A DNA stretch of 64,000 bases from NCBI RefSeq assembly GCF_001870735.1, contig NZ_MORL01000031.1, positions 82 through 64,081 of the forward strand, in the 5' to 3' direction. Below the pieces are notes generated by a model. The model ran no database searches and had not been told where the DNA came from. It saw nothing but the letters and a program-made list of their open reading frames with translations. Below, piece after piece: positions 42,934 to 51,770 of the stretch. Position 1 is the first letter of the stretch. Every line of letters starts with the position of its first letter. This DNA is from Arsenicibacter rosenii. GTDB taxonomy: Bacteria > Bacteroidota > Bacteroidia > Cytophagales > Spirosomataceae. Made by a program: the position numbers and the translations under genes.

Positions 42934-43545
42934 CTACTCAATTTTCGGCAGAGACCATTGGTACCGGATGGCGAGGAGGCGGAAGAGGGTGATGGTACCG
43001 GCCGATAGCATAAAGTTAAGGGTGGGGTCGAGGCCAAGGGTGGTACACGACAGGTAAATGACCGCACCGGTAAAACAAGGAGTCACGTATAGGTCCTTAC
43101 CGAAAATAACGGGCAGGTCGTTGACCAGCGTGTCGCGGATGACGCCGCCGAAAATGGCCGACATGATGCCCAGCAATACGGCTGCCCAGCTGTTCACGCC
43201 GGCACTCAGCGCTTTTTGCAGGCCCAGAATCGTGTAAATGCCCACGCCCAGGGTGTCGAACAGCAACAACGGACGCTTCAGGGCACCAAGCCACCACCGC
43301 CGCCGGAACACCGCTACCAACACACTGCCGACAATCACAATCAGGTAGTTCGGGTCGCGGATCCAGGCAATAGGGTGCGACCCCATGATGATGTCGCGCA
43401 GGGTGCCCCCGCCGATGGCTGTGACGAAGCCGATAAAAAAGATGCTGAACAGGTCGTGATACATTTTTTTGCTGAGGGCCGTCAGCGCCCCGGAGATGGC
43501 AAAAACACTTGTGCCCACCAGATCGGTAAGGTACCAGATAGTCAT
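42934..43545 (-). CDS. Trimeric intracellular cation (TRIC) channel family protein
   Basis: A 203-residue membrane protein with two repeats of the UPF0126/TRIC domain and about seven hydrophobic helices: LVGTSVFAISGALTALSKKM, FVTAIGGGTLRDIIMG, then SAIFGGVIRDTLVNDLPVIF. The GGGTxRD and GGxxRD motifs are those of bacterial TRIC channels, which are homotrimeric K+-permeable pores in the inner membrane. It is a single gene, divergent from the pectinesterase at 43827. Confidence 0.92.
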   Translation of the reverse strand: MTIWYLTDLVGTSVFAISGALTALSKKMYHDLFSIFFIGFVTAIGGGTLRDIIMGSHPIAWIRDPNYLIVIVGSVLVAVFRRRWWLGALKRPLLLFDTLGVGIYTILGLQKALSAGVNSWAAVLLGIMSAIFGGVIRDTLVNDLPVIFGKDLYVTPCFTGAVIYLSCTTLGLDPTLNFMLSAGTITLFRLLAIRYQWSLPKIE

Positions 43546-43826
43546 GTGCGTTGAATGGTTGAGCTAATGTCTGGGGCAAAAATAACCGGTTACGGCCGGA
43601 AGTGCGGGAAAAATAATCGCCTCCGGGAACGTTACCGGCAACGTTTGCATAAAAAAAGGCGGGGATCGCCTGGGAAATCCGGTTAATGGATGGTATCTAA
43701 CAAAGATTTATTGGTATAAACCGGCAAAGGATTTACGAAGTACGGGTTACGATTTGAAACGTATGCTTTCGCCGGATATAACTAGTCTGCCATTTTCTTG
43801 TGTATCAGCTAACCTCGTTTTCCGAC

Positions 43827-44831
43827 ATGCGTACGGCAAGTCTGCTTCTTTGTTTTATCGCTCTTGTATTCAGTGCGTCATTTGCTCAGACCACACCACC
43901 GGCATCCGTGACCTATCCCGCTTCATTTACGGTAGCGCAGGATGGAAGCGGCAGTTTCCGTACCATTCAGGAGGCGGTCAATGCCTTCCGCGACCATTCG
44001 CAGGTGCGGGTGACGCTCTACATCAAAAATGGCACTTATGCCGAAAAACTGGTTATTCCGTCCTGGAAACCCAATATCCACCTGATTGGTGAAAGCCGCG
44101 ACGGGGTCATTATTACCGGTAATGACTACTCCGGCAAAGCGTATCCGGGGGGGAAGGATGCGACCGGTAAGGACAAGTTCAGCACCTATACTTCGTTTGT
44201 GGTACTGGTCGATGCTCCTGACATTATCCTCGAAAACCTGACGATTCAGAACACGGCCGGCCGGGTCGGGCAGGCGGTGGCCCTGCATGTGGAGGGAGAC
44301 CGGTGCATCGTCCGGAACTGCCGGTTGCTGGGCAATCAGGATACGCTGTTTGCGGCGCGCGAGGGAACCCGTCAGTACTACGAAAACTGCTACATCGAAG
44401 GTACGACGGATTTCATCTTCGGTAAGGCAACGGCTGTTTTTCAGGGGTGTACAATCAAAAGCCTCGTGAATTCATACATCACCGCCGCCGCTACACCCGA
44501 CTATCAGCCGTATGGCTTTGTCTTCTCTGACTGCAAACTGATTGCCGATCCGGCCGTGCAGAAGGTCTATCTGGGTCGTCCGTGGCGACCGCATGCCAAA
44601 ACGATCTTTATCCGGACGGAGATGGGAGCACATATCCTCCCCGAAGGCTGGCAGAACTGGAACAATCCGGCGAATGAAAAGACCGTGCTGTATGCCGAAT
44701 ATGGCAGTACAGGCGCCGGCGCGAATCCGGCCGGCCGGGTGAAATGGTCAAAGCAACTGTCAGCCAGGGAAGCCAAACGGTATACAGTACAAGCTATTTT
44801 CGGCGGCACAAGTCCGTGGGAAGTACGTTAA
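43827..44831 (+). CDS. Secreted pectinesterase (CE8)
   Basis: About 334 residues; the ATG at 43827 starts a signal peptide (MRTASLLLCFIALVFSASFA), while the frame is open to 43800. The right-handed beta-helix carries all CE8 motifs: GSFRTIQEAVNAFRDHSQ, CRLLGNQDTLFA (Gln-Asp pair), YIEGTTDFIFGKATAVF (catalytic Asp) and VYLGRPWRPHAKT (Arg). It demethylates homogalacturonan in pectin. It sits 125 bp before the GH43 gene. Confidence 0.94.
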   Translation: MRTASLLLCFIALVFSASFAQTTPPASVTYPASFTVAQDGSGSFRTIQEAVNAFRDHSQVRVTLYIKNGTYAEKLVIPSWKPNIHLIGESRDGVIITGNDYSGKAYPGGKDATGKDKFSTYTSFVVLVDAPDIILENLTIQNTAGRVGQAVALHVEGDRCIVRNCRLLGNQDTLFAAREGTRQYYENCYIEGTTDFIFGKATAVFQGCTIKSLVNSYITAAATPDYQPYGFVFSDCKLIADPAVQKVYLGRPWRPHAKTIFIRTEMGAHILPEGWQNWNNPANEKTVLYAEYGSTGAGANPAGRVKWSKQLSAREAKRYTVQAIFGGTSPWEVR

Positions 44832-44955
44832 GGCTTGATGCTTGATACTGGATACTTGATGGCTGGCGTCTCTTTGTGAACTTATGTGGCTATGTGGGAA
44901 AGCAAAAAAAAGGTTATTCCGGCTGTTAATCCGACTATTTGTCAAAAAATACAAC

Positions 44956-46614
44956 ATGAAAACGATATCGCTTGCTGCTGTTGCGTTGCTGTTGCCGGTT
45001 TATGGATGGACACAGAACGCGCCGGCTAACCCCGCCCCTTATGTTTCGAAAGTCTGGGTGTCGGATCAGGGAAATGGGACCTATAAAAATCCGGTACTGA
45101 ATGCTGATTATTCAGACCCTGATGCCTGCCGTGCCGGTCAGGATTACTACATAATTGCGTCGAGCTTTGATGCAGTGCCCGGCTTGCCGGTGCTGCATTC
45201 GCGCGATCTGGTAAACTGGACGCTGATCGGCCACGCCCTGAAGCGGCAGCCTCCCCTTGACCACTTCGCGAAAACGCAGCATGGCAACGGCGTGTGGGCA
45301 CCGGCAATCCGGTACCACAAAAACGAGTTTTACATCTATTACCCCGATCCCGATTTCGGCGTTTACATGGTAAAGGCAACCCATCCGGCGGGGCCGTGGT
45401 CGGAGCCGGTGCTGGTCGAAAGCGGCAAGGGGCTCATTGATCCCTGTCCGCTCTGGGATGACGACGGCAAGGTATACCTCGTGCATGGCTGGGCCGGTAG
45501 CCGGGCGGGTATCAAAAGCATTATTACTGTGAAGCAACTGAGCCCCGACGGAACGAAGGTGATCGACGAAGGGGCGATTGTCTACGACGGCCACGAAACC
45601 GATCCAACCATTGAGGGGCCGAAAATTTACAAACGCAACGGCTACTATTACCTGTTTGCACCGGCCGGAGGTGTCCCGACGGGCTGGCAGCTCGTACTGC
45701 GGTCGAAAAATATTTACGGACCCTATGAGCGCCGGATTGTGCTCGACCAGGGAAAAACGCCGGTCAACGGGCCGCATCAGGGCGCGTGGGTCGATACGCC
45801 GCCGGTCAAAGGAAAGCCGCAGCAGGACTGGTTCCTGCATTTTCAGGACAAGGAGGCTTACGGGCGGGTGGTACACCTGCAACCCATGCGCTGGATCAAC
45901 GACTGGCCGGTGATTGGCGTCGACCCGGACGGCGATGGTAAAGGGGAGCCGGTACTGACTTACGCAAAGCCGGCTGTTGGTGCCACATACCCGATCGCTA
46001 CACCAGCTGAATCCGATGAGTTTAACGACCTGAAAGTAGGCCTTCAGTGGCAATGGCAGGCCAATCCGAAAGGCACCTGGATGACCACCAGCAAGCTGGG
46101 TTTTCTGAGGCTGTATTCCTGGAAAGTCCCTGAGGAGGCTAAAAACCTGTGGGACGTGCCGAATGTACTGATGCAGAAGCTCCCTGCCGAAGCCTTTACC
46201 GCCACCACTAAAATGACGTTTACGGCCAATCCAAAGCTCGAAAACGAAAAGGCGGGACTGGTGCTGATGGGGCAGAGTTATGCCAGTCTGGCGATCCGGA
46301 GCCGGAAAGACGGCCTGGAGCTGGTATATGGGGTTTGCCGGAAAGCGGTCGACGGTAAACCGGAAGCAGAACAAGTATTGGCAAAACTGCCCAACGGGAC
46401 AATATACCTGCGGATGCGCATGACCGGCGGGGCCCATTGCCAGTTCAGCTACAGCCTCGACGGGAAGTCGTACACGGCCGCCGGTGAGCCGTTTCAGGCA
46501 GAGCCCGGCAAGTGGATCGGAGCTAAAATGGGGCTGTTCTGCACCCGTACCACGCAGATCAACGACTCCGGGTTTGCGGATTTCGACTGGTTCAGGGTTG
46601 AGCCGAATCAGTAG
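44956..46614 (+). CDS. Secreted GH43 beta-xylosidase/arabinofuranosidase
   Basis: About 552 residues from the ATG at 44956 (MKTISLAAVALLLPVYGWTQ); the frame is open to 44884, but the added residues lack signal character. The five-bladed propeller shows NPVLNADYSDPDACRAGQDY (base Asp), LIDPCPLWDDDGKVYLVHGW (pKa-tuning Asp) and TIEGPKIYKRNGYYY (acid Glu). A C-terminal concanavalin-like sandwich (about 350-550, KAGLVLMGQSYASLAIR) completes the layout of GH43 xylosidase-type enzymes. It likely trims arabinose or xylose side chains of pectin or xylan. A strong terminator follows. Confidence 0.92.
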   Translation: MKTISLAAVALLLPVYGWTQNAPANPAPYVSKVWVSDQGNGTYKNPVLNADYSDPDACRAGQDYYIIASSFDAVPGLPVLHSRDLVNWTLIGHALKRQPPLDHFAKTQHGNGVWAPAIRYHKNEFYIYYPDPDFGVYMVKATHPAGPWSEPVLVESGKGLIDPCPLWDDDGKVYLVHGWAGSRAGIKSIITVKQLSPDGTKVIDEGAIVYDGHETDPTIEGPKIYKRNGYYYLFAPAGGVPTGWQLVLRSKNIYGPYERRIVLDQGKTPVNGPHQGAWVDTPPVKGKPQQDWFLHFQDKEAYGRVVHLQPMRWINDWPVIGVDPDGDGKGEPVLTYAKPAVGATYPIATPAESDEFNDLKVGLQWQWQANPKGTWMTTSKLGFLRLYSWKVPEEAKNLWDVPNVLMQKLPAEAFTATTKMTFTANPKLENEKAGLVLMGQSYASLAIRSRKDGLELVYGVCRKAVDGKPEAEQVLAKLPNGTIYLRMRMTGGAHCQFSYSLDGKSYTAAGEPFQAEPGKWIGAKMGLFCTRTTQINDSGFADFDWFRVEPNQ

Positions 46615-46617
46615 CAG

Positions 46618-46645
46618 AAAGCCGGGCATTTGTCCGGCTTTTTTT
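46618..46645 (+). terminator. Terminator of the GH43 gene
   Basis: AAAGCCGG (46618-46625), loop GCATTTGT, CCGGCTTT (46634-46641), then more T to 46645. A typical strong intrinsic terminator. Confidence 0.9.
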
Positions 46646-46698
46646 GTATCTTACTACCCTGTTCATTACCGCTTTACACTCCGATCTCCTTTGTTAAT

Positions 46699-47112
46699 AT
46701 GGCTCAAAATAAGACAGTTGAAACAACAAACAGCGTGGCCACCTTTTTGAGCGCCATCGCTGATGACAGCAAACGTACCGACAGTCAGCAGCTGGTCAGT
46801 ATCATCGAAGCCCAAACCGGCGCATCTCCGAAAATGTGGGGACCGGCCATCGTCGGTTTCGGGAGTTATCACTACAAATACGAAAGCGGCCGGGAAGGCG
46901 ACGCACCCCTGGTTGGCTTTTCACCCCGCAAAGATGCGTTGACGCTGTACCTGTCAAGCGGCTTCCCCGAACGGGAGCCCCTGCTGACGCAGCTTGGCAA
47001 ACACAAGACCGGCAAGGGCTGTGTCTACATCAAAAAGCTCAGCGACGTAAACCTTGACGTGCTTCAGGAGCTGATCAGCCATGCGTTTCAATACAAGCAG
47101 CAAACTTCGTAG
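46699..47112 (+). CDS. DUF1801 domain protein
   Basis: A 137-residue protein from the ATG at 46699. It matches the DUF1801 (YdhG-like) family: VATFLSAIADDSKRTDSQQL, MWGPAIVGFGSYHYKYESGR, LYLSSGFPEREPLLTQLGKH, GCVYIKKLSDVNLDVLQELI. Function is unknown. The stop codon TAG (47110-47112) lies inside the first four bases of the REPIN-like element that follows, so the element abuts or supplies the C-terminus. Confidence 0.88.
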   Translation: MAQNKTVETTNSVATFLSAIADDSKRTDSQQLVSIIEAQTGASPKMWGPAIVGFGSYHYKYESGREGDAPLVGFSPRKDALTLYLSSGFPEREPLLTQLGKHKTGKGCVYIKKLSDVNLDVLQELISHAFQYKQQTS

Positions 47113-47303
47113 AGACGCAACATCTTGCGTCTCAGCCGTTGGGAATTATCCCGCCATTTGGTGGCATAGCTGTTAACCGTCTGTTAGGTGTGCGATTATT
47201 GAAGCGCTTTCGCAAAGAGGGAATAACTACGGTACAGGCATCTATTCACTATCATGGGCTTGTTTATACCCGGTAACTGAGACGCAACATCTTGCGTCTC
47301 TAC
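47109..47303. repeat. REPIN-like element 1 (terminal inverted repeats)
   Basis: A 195-bp element bounded by 25-bp ends starting GTAGAGACGCAA at 47109-47133 and their inverse at 47279-47303 (23 of 25 matching when inverted; only the loop differs, CATC versus GATG). Each end is itself a hairpin, GAGACGCAA-CATC-TTGCGTCTC. The interior is non-coding. Element 2 at 54917 has the same design with GAGCCGCAA/TTGCGGCTC. Confidence 0.8.
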
Positions 47304-47311
47304 AAACAAAA

Positions 47312-48247
47312 TCAATGAAAACTGCCGGTCATATTCCGGGCGAGGGTTTTGGCGCTCCACTGGCCTCCGGCGATAATCCGGCGGATGGTGAAAAGCGGAT
47401 CGTTTGGGTCTCGTTTCTTTTCGGCGAGCTGGTAGGCCGTCAGTAGCCCCCGCTTTTTAAGTTCGGGCAAGGCCGCTTCGTTCCAGAGCCCGAACGGATA
47501 GGCAAAGTGATACACTGGTTTCCCGATAATGGCTTCGAGTTTTTTCTTTGGCTCTTCGATCTGAATTTTCCAGTCGTCGCCCTGGTATTTCTTCACGTTG
47601 TGGTGATCCCACGTATGCAGGCCAATGGTGTGCCCGCGGTCGGCAAGGTCTTTGATCTGGGCCTTGTCCATATACGGCTGATACCCGCGCCGGCCGATGG
47701 CCACGGTCATGATGAAAAATGAAGCTTTGAAACCGTATTTATCCAGCTCCGGCAGGGCGGTTTCGTACTGGTCGAGGTCGCCGTCGTCGAAGGTAATCAT
47801 CACCGGTTTTTCGGGCAGCCTGGCGCCGGTGGTCAGGTAGGCATACAGCTGATCCGGCAGAATCGTATGGTAACCGCTGTCGGCCAGCATTTTCATGTGC
47901 TCCTTAAATGCGGCCACCGGAATGATGTAATCTTTTGCACTTTTAGAGTCTTTCGCCCGCCAGTCACGCACCTGGTGATAGCATAGGACAGGCACCTGCG
48001 GCCTCGACAGAATGGTGGCCGCGTCGGCTAGCTTGTCGGCAGGGATCGTAGCCGGATCGGCAGCCGGGGTTGTTGCCGGCGGGGCAGCTGCGCTGGCCGC
48101 CGTACTGTCGGGTGTATCGGCGTGGGCAGCGGTCGTCGCTGTAGCGTCAGATTGTTGCTGTTGATTCCCGGACTGGCAGCCTGTCAGTAAACTGAGGGTG
48201 CAGGCCGCACCGGCAAGGGTCATGTAAAGGCGTCGTTTGGTAAGCAT
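47312..48247 (-). CDS. Polysaccharide deacetylase lipoprotein (CE4)
   Basis: About 311 residues. Lipobox in LSLLTGCQSG, followed by a long Ala/Thr/Pro linker (about 25-75) and a NodB-type domain with MITFDDGDLDQYETALPELD (catalytic Asp and metal Asp) and GLHTWDHHNVKKY (metal histidines). The closing block is FAYPFGLWNEAALPELKKRG. It resembles PgaB-type N-deacetylases that act on cell-wall or exopolysaccharide amino sugars at the outer surface. The start is the ATG at 48247; the frame is open to a TTG at 48253. It ends 9 bp from REPIN element 1. Confidence 0.92.
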   Translation of the reverse strand: MLTKRRLYMTLAGAACTLSLLTGCQSGNQQQQSDATATTAAHADTPDSTAASAAAPPATTPAADPATIPADKLADAATILSRPQVPVLCYHQVRDWRAKDSKSAKDYIIPVAAFKEHMKMLADSGYHTILPDQLYAYLTTGARLPEKPVMITFDDGDLDQYETALPELDKYGFKASFFIMTVAIGRRGYQPYMDKAQIKDLADRGHTIGLHTWDHHNVKKYQGDDWKIQIEEPKKKLEAIIGKPVYHFAYPFGLWNEAALPELKKRGLLTAYQLAEKKRDPNDPLFTIRRIIAGGQWSAKTLARNMTGSFH

Positions 48248-48342
48248 AATCAAAAAATTATGCCCAAAAGATAAGTGAAAGTAGCAGGCTTATGGTGGTG
48301 TGTCTCTTTTTTCTTTTGTACGGGAATGTATGGATAAAGGGG

Positions 48343-48813
48343 TCAGGCGTTAAGGGGAATATTGGTAGTGCTTTTCACCTCATCCATGACAAAAAAACTG
48401 GAAATATGGAGAATACCGGGAATAACCGACAGGCGTTCCTGATAAAAACGGTTGTAGCTTTCCATATCGCGGATAATTACTTTGAGCAAATAGTCGAACG
48501 TGCCCGACACCAGAACGCACTCAAGCACTTCGGGCATGTTGTTAATCGCTTTATTAAAGTCGGCGAACGTGTCGCGGGTTTGCTTGTCGAGCGTGACCTG
48601 GCAATAGACCAGCAACAGGTTACCGAGCTTTTTTTTGTTCACGATGGTCACGTACCGGTCAATGTAGCCTTCGCGTTCAAGGCGTTTAATCCGTTCATGA
48701 ACCGGAGTCTTGGACAGATTAATGCGTTGTCCGATTTCCTGCATGGTCAGCTGCGCATTTTCCTGGAGCAGCGTCAGAATCAGTCGGTCTGTTTTATCTA
48801 AATCAGTGATCAT
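48343..48813 (-). CDS. Lrp/AsnC-family regulator
   Basis: A 156-residue regulator: N-terminal helix-turn-helix (DLDKTDRLILTLLQENAQLT, INLSKTPVHERIKRLEREGY) and a C-terminal RAM ligand-binding domain (LVYCQVTLDKQTRDTFADFN, LECVLVSGTFDYLLKVIIRD). Such proteins sense amino acids and act as octamers. Its targets cannot be inferred; it stands alone between the deacetylase and the gene at 48919. Confidence 0.93.
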   Translation of the reverse strand: MITDLDKTDRLILTLLQENAQLTMQEIGQRINLSKTPVHERIKRLEREGYIDRYVTIVNKKKLGNLLLVYCQVTLDKQTRDTFADFNKAINNMPEVLECVLVSGTFDYLLKVIIRDMESYNRFYQERLSVIPGILHISSFFVMDEVKSTTNIPLNA

Positions 48814-48839
48814 GCTGACAAAATACTATACAAAACAGA

Positions 48840-48896
48840 AAAAGGTGCGATGACCCCGGGAAAATACTGTGTTTTACCGGTATCATCGCACCTTTT
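48840..48896 (-). terminator. Terminator of the gene at 48919
   Basis: AAAAGGTGCGATGA (48840-48853) and TCATCGCACCTTTT (48883-48896) are perfect inverted repeats with a 29-nt loop that adds CCGG pairing. On the minus strand the T tract follows the stem. Confidence 0.8.
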
Positions 48897-48918
48897 GGTG
48901 CGAAAAAGCTGACAGACC

Positions 48919-49644
48919 TTAGTTCTCGCGCAGCAGATCGTCGCGTTTAATATTTTCCGGAGGGGCCTGATTCAGGATTTTCCGGTATTCTTTGCTCTGG
49001 AGGTCGCCCCGTTTAATCGAACGTATAAAATTAGCCCAGGCCAGCGGATTCAGGAACGGAATGGTATTGGCCTGCCCGCGACTGGTAATGGCGTCACGCC
49101 CGAAAATCTGCTGGTTCATGAAATACTGATGGTTGGCAACGGCCCCCATTGGCGTAATGGCCGACATGCGCATCAGGTACATCGGGTCCATATTTTTGGC
49201 CAGATTCTCCCGTTCTTTTTCGTCGGGGAGCTTCATGTTTACGAAAGCCTCTTTAAAGAGCTGTTCTGTAGCATAGGGATAGACCTTTACTTCAGCCAGC
49301 GTTTTGACATCCTCCTGAAGGGCCACTACTGCCGAATAGGTCACGTCGCTTAGCCGGCGGGGGATGATATGATACTGGGTTTTATAGCCCACATAACTGA
49401 AAATGATACTATCCCCCGGAAAAACCGGCAGCGCAAAATAACCGTTGTTGGCCGACAGTACCCCCCGGCCGGCACGCGGGATGTAGATGTAGGCACCCGG
49501 GAGGGGTTCATTGCTTTTGCCTCCCGTCAGGAAGCCGGTAAACGTAACCTGTCGTTCCTGGCCCTGAGCCTTTGTGTCGGTAAAGACACCGGCGAGGCAT
49601 ACCAGAAGAAAGAGTATAGCTATTTTCGTTAGTACAGCGTTCAT
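48919..49644 (-). CDS. Carboxypeptidase-regulatory-like domain protein
   Basis: A 241-residue secreted protein (signal MNAVLTKIAILFLLVCLAGV). A CarboxypepD_reg-like domain follows (TFTGFLTGGKSNEPLPGAYI, NNGYFALPVFPGDSIIFSYV), as found at the start of TonB-dependent receptors, but no plug or barrel comes after it. The C-terminal part (EQLFKEAFVNMKLPDEKERE, IKRGDLQSKEYRKILNQAPP) is helical and unassigned. The role is unknown; similar proteins are common in Cytophagales envelopes. Confidence 0.85.
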   Translation of the reverse strand: MNAVLTKIAILFLLVCLAGVFTDTKAQGQERQVTFTGFLTGGKSNEPLPGAYIYIPRAGRGVLSANNGYFALPVFPGDSIIFSYVGYKTQYHIIPRRLSDVTYSAVVALQEDVKTLAEVKVYPYATEQLFKEAFVNMKLPDEKERENLAKNMDPMYLMRMSAITPMGAVANHQYFMNQQIFGRDAITSRGQANTIPFLNPLAWANFIRSIKRGDLQSKEYRKILNQAPPENIKRDDLLREN

Positions 49645-49847
49645 GAATTAACTTACTAAGTCAGCATTTGGGGCTGATGTATTACAAAATAACGAAAGGA
49701 AACAGAATCCTTACTTATCTAATCGAATTTTTTAAGAAATGTTAGGAAGCTGAGGCCCTGATTTGCGGAATGAACGGACTCGGGGAGGCCTGAAAATTGC
49801 CGGATCAGGGCTCAGGATGTGCCGGACAAGAAAGGATATCACAGAAA

Positions 49848-49888
49848 AAAAGCACCGGTAACGGACAGATGCCTGATACCAGTGCTTT
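49848..49888 (-). terminator. Terminator of the methyltransferase gene
   Basis: On the minus strand AAAGCACTGGTA pairs with TACCGGTGCTTT with one G-U wobble, followed by a T run and CTGTG. It lies directly after the stop at 49925. Confidence 0.85.
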
Positions 49889-49924
49889 CGGCACGGGAGC
49901 GAGCCTGCAAACAGTTAACTCCGG

Positions 49925-50563
49925 TTATGACTGGCTTACTTTGGGCGTCAGGGTTTTGACAATCCAGCCGTTTTTAGTCGTTTCAACCAGCGTTTTGTCC
50001 AGTGTATCAAACAGGGTGTCGATCAGGTTCCATTTAGTTTCGCCGTCGGCATGAGGGCCTGTGTTCAATGAAATGATCATGATTCCGCCTGGCTTCAGCA
50101 TCGGAATATACTGTCCGGCCAGTTTTTCGGCCATAGGACGCAGGTAGTACAGCGATTCATTGAAGATAATCACATCAAACTGTTGGCTGGTAGTATAGTC
50201 GTTCATGTCAACGGCCTCGAATACCGTTTTATCATCTCCGAAGCGTTCATTGGCCCGCTGGATGGCAGCATCGGCCACGTCAGTGCCAATGAATGAAGAG
50301 TAGGCATTCCGTCCGATACGCTGCGCCAGAATCCCCTCTCCGCAACCAATTTCCAGAATAGCCGGCGCATCGGGCTTAAGAAACTGAATCAGGCCGGCTA
50401 TGATACTGAAACGCGGGAGCTCATCCAGTTTTTCGAGCCCGTCCCAAGACCCGCGTTCATACTGGTAATTCCATCGGGATCTGTCGGTACGCAGTACTTT
50501 ACGTTGAAATAATGAGCTGATGTAGCTTGTAAATGAAGGTGAAGCGGTCGTTGTGTTGGCCAT
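49925..50563 (-). CDS. Class I SAM-dependent methyltransferase
   Basis: A 212-residue Rossmann-fold methyltransferase. Motif I is AILEIGCGEGILAQRIG (about 75-91), the acidic loop FIGTDVADAAIQRANERFG, motif IV VIIFNESLYYLRPM and LKPGGIMIISLNTGPHADG. The substrate is unknown; the fold resembles ubiquinone/menaquinone or small-molecule methyltransferases. It is a single gene with its own terminator. Confidence 0.9.
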   Translation of the reverse strand: MANTTTASPSFTSYISSLFQRKVLRTDRSRWNYQYERGSWDGLEKLDELPRFSIIAGLIQFLKPDAPAILEIGCGEGILAQRIGRNAYSSFIGTDVADAAIQRANERFGDDKTVFEAVDMNDYTTSQQFDVIIFNESLYYLRPMAEKLAGQYIPMLKPGGIMIISLNTGPHADGETKWNLIDTLFDTLDKTLVETTKNGWIVKTLTPKVSQS

Positions 50564-50680
50564 TTTAGATTAACATTATGTAAAATAGACAACAAGTATA
50601 ACAACAATATACCCAAAAAGTGTAACTGTTTATTGGATATTTTATATTTTGTATACGTAAACTGTAGCTGTGTTTAGCAC

Positions 50681-50706
50681 AAAGCCGGCTCTTTAAAGCC
50701 GGCTTT
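50681..50706 (-). terminator. Terminator of the cdsA operon
   Basis: AAAGCCGGCT (50681-50690) and AGCCGGCTTT (50697-50706) are perfect inverted repeats with a 6-nt loop, located just after the cdsA stop on the minus strand. Confidence 0.75.
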
Positions 50707-50734
50707 ATTCATTCAGCGCCCGGATGTCACTAAA

Positions 50735-51568
50735 TCAGGCAAACAGCTTCAGAAACGTGATGATAAACGGAGCCGCCAGTAACAACCCGTCGAAGCGGTC
50801 CAGAAAACCACCGTGGCCGGGAATGCTGCTGCCGGAGTCCTTAATGGCAATACTGCGTTTAAACAGCGATTCTACCAGATCGCCATAGGTGCCGGTCACG
50901 ACAATAATGCCGCCGACGCAATACCACTGCCACGGTTTGAGGTCCGGTGCGTAGATGGTCAGGATAAAGGCAATAATCGCGGCCATGGCTGCCCCGCCCA
51001 GACTGCCTTCCCATGATTTTTTCGGTGAAACCCGTTCAAAGAGCTTACGGCGGCCAAACTTGGTGCCGGCAAAGTAAGCGCCGATGTCGCTGGCCCACAA
51101 CAAGAGCAGGCAGCCAAGGATGATTTTAGGGTGGTAGCTGCCTCCGCGTAATGCAAGCACGTTCAGCAGCGCGAAAGGAACCGCGACATAGATGATGCCC
51201 AGAAAGGTAAAGCCGATGTTGGTGAAGGGCTTCATGTCTTTCTTTTTATACAGTTTAATCAGAAAGACCATCGACGCTACCGGGCAGATCAGAAAGTAGG
51301 TATCGTGCGGGATAAATTCCTTTTCGATAAAAAAGGTGAGCAGGCAGATAAAACAGCCAACCACCGTACCATAAAAGGTAAGCGGCTGGTTCCCGTCGAG
51401 ACCGAGCAGCCTGTAAAATTCAATCTGGGTGAGTGCACTGATGGCACAGAAAAGGAGCACAAAACTCCAGTCGGCGTACATGATGGCGCCAAGAATTAAA
51501 AAAATACCTGCAATAGCGGCAACGATCCGTTGTTGCAGGTTAGAGAGGTTAGCTAAACGTTGTTTCAT
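50735..51568 (-). CDS. cdsA: Phosphatidate cytidylyltransferase
   Basis: A 277-residue integral membrane enzyme that makes CDP-diacylglycerol from phosphatidate and CTP, the entry step to phospholipid synthesis. It has about eight helices, the internal VSPKKSWEGSLGGAAMAA and the C-terminal family signature KDSGSSIPGHGGFLDRFDGL. It overlaps the upstream DUF2007 gene by 20 bp and is the last gene of the CPBP-DUF2007-cdsA operon. Confidence 0.95.
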   Translation of the reverse strand: MKQRLANLSNLQQRIVAAIAGIFLILGAIMYADWSFVLLFCAISALTQIEFYRLLGLDGNQPLTFYGTVVGCFICLLTFFIEKEFIPHDTYFLICPVASMVFLIKLYKKKDMKPFTNIGFTFLGIIYVAVPFALLNVLALRGGSYHPKIILGCLLLLWASDIGAYFAGTKFGRRKLFERVSPKKSWEGSLGGAAMAAIIAFILTIYAPDLKPWQWYCVGGIIVVTGTYGDLVESLFKRSIAIKDSGSSIPGHGGFLDRFDGLLLAAPFIITFLKLFA

Positions 51569-51761
51569 TATCCAGAATTACTTTGGCGACGATCGCGTGT
51601 TCCTGCGGAACAAAGAGCTCACAGTTGCCAAAAGGAGGGTAACTACTGCTTTTTTTGTTGACGACTACGGCCTGGATATCATGTTCGGCCAGCAGTGCTT
51701 TAGCTAGTTCGGCCCGAAACGGCAAGGGGGTTGTCAGGACTTTTTCCCAGTTGACTAACAT
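51549..51761 (-). CDS. DUF2007 small protein
   Basis: A 70-residue protein of the DUF2007 (putative signal-transducing) family: VLTTPLPFRAELAKALLAEH, VVVNKKSSSYPPFGNCELFV. Function is unknown. It sits between the CPBP gene (9 bp upstream) and cdsA (20-bp overlap), the usual arrangement in this group. Confidence 0.85.
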   Translation of the reverse strand: MLVNWEKVLTTPLPFRAELAKALLAEHDIQAVVVNKKSSSYPPFGNCELFVPQEHAIVAKVILDNETTFS

Positions 51762-51770
51762 ATGCGTTGA

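Noticed and set aside
45112-46629. 505-residue minus-strand frame opposite the GH43 gene
   Set aside because: It is antisense to a GH43 gene with all catalytic motifs; the peptide shows no domain.
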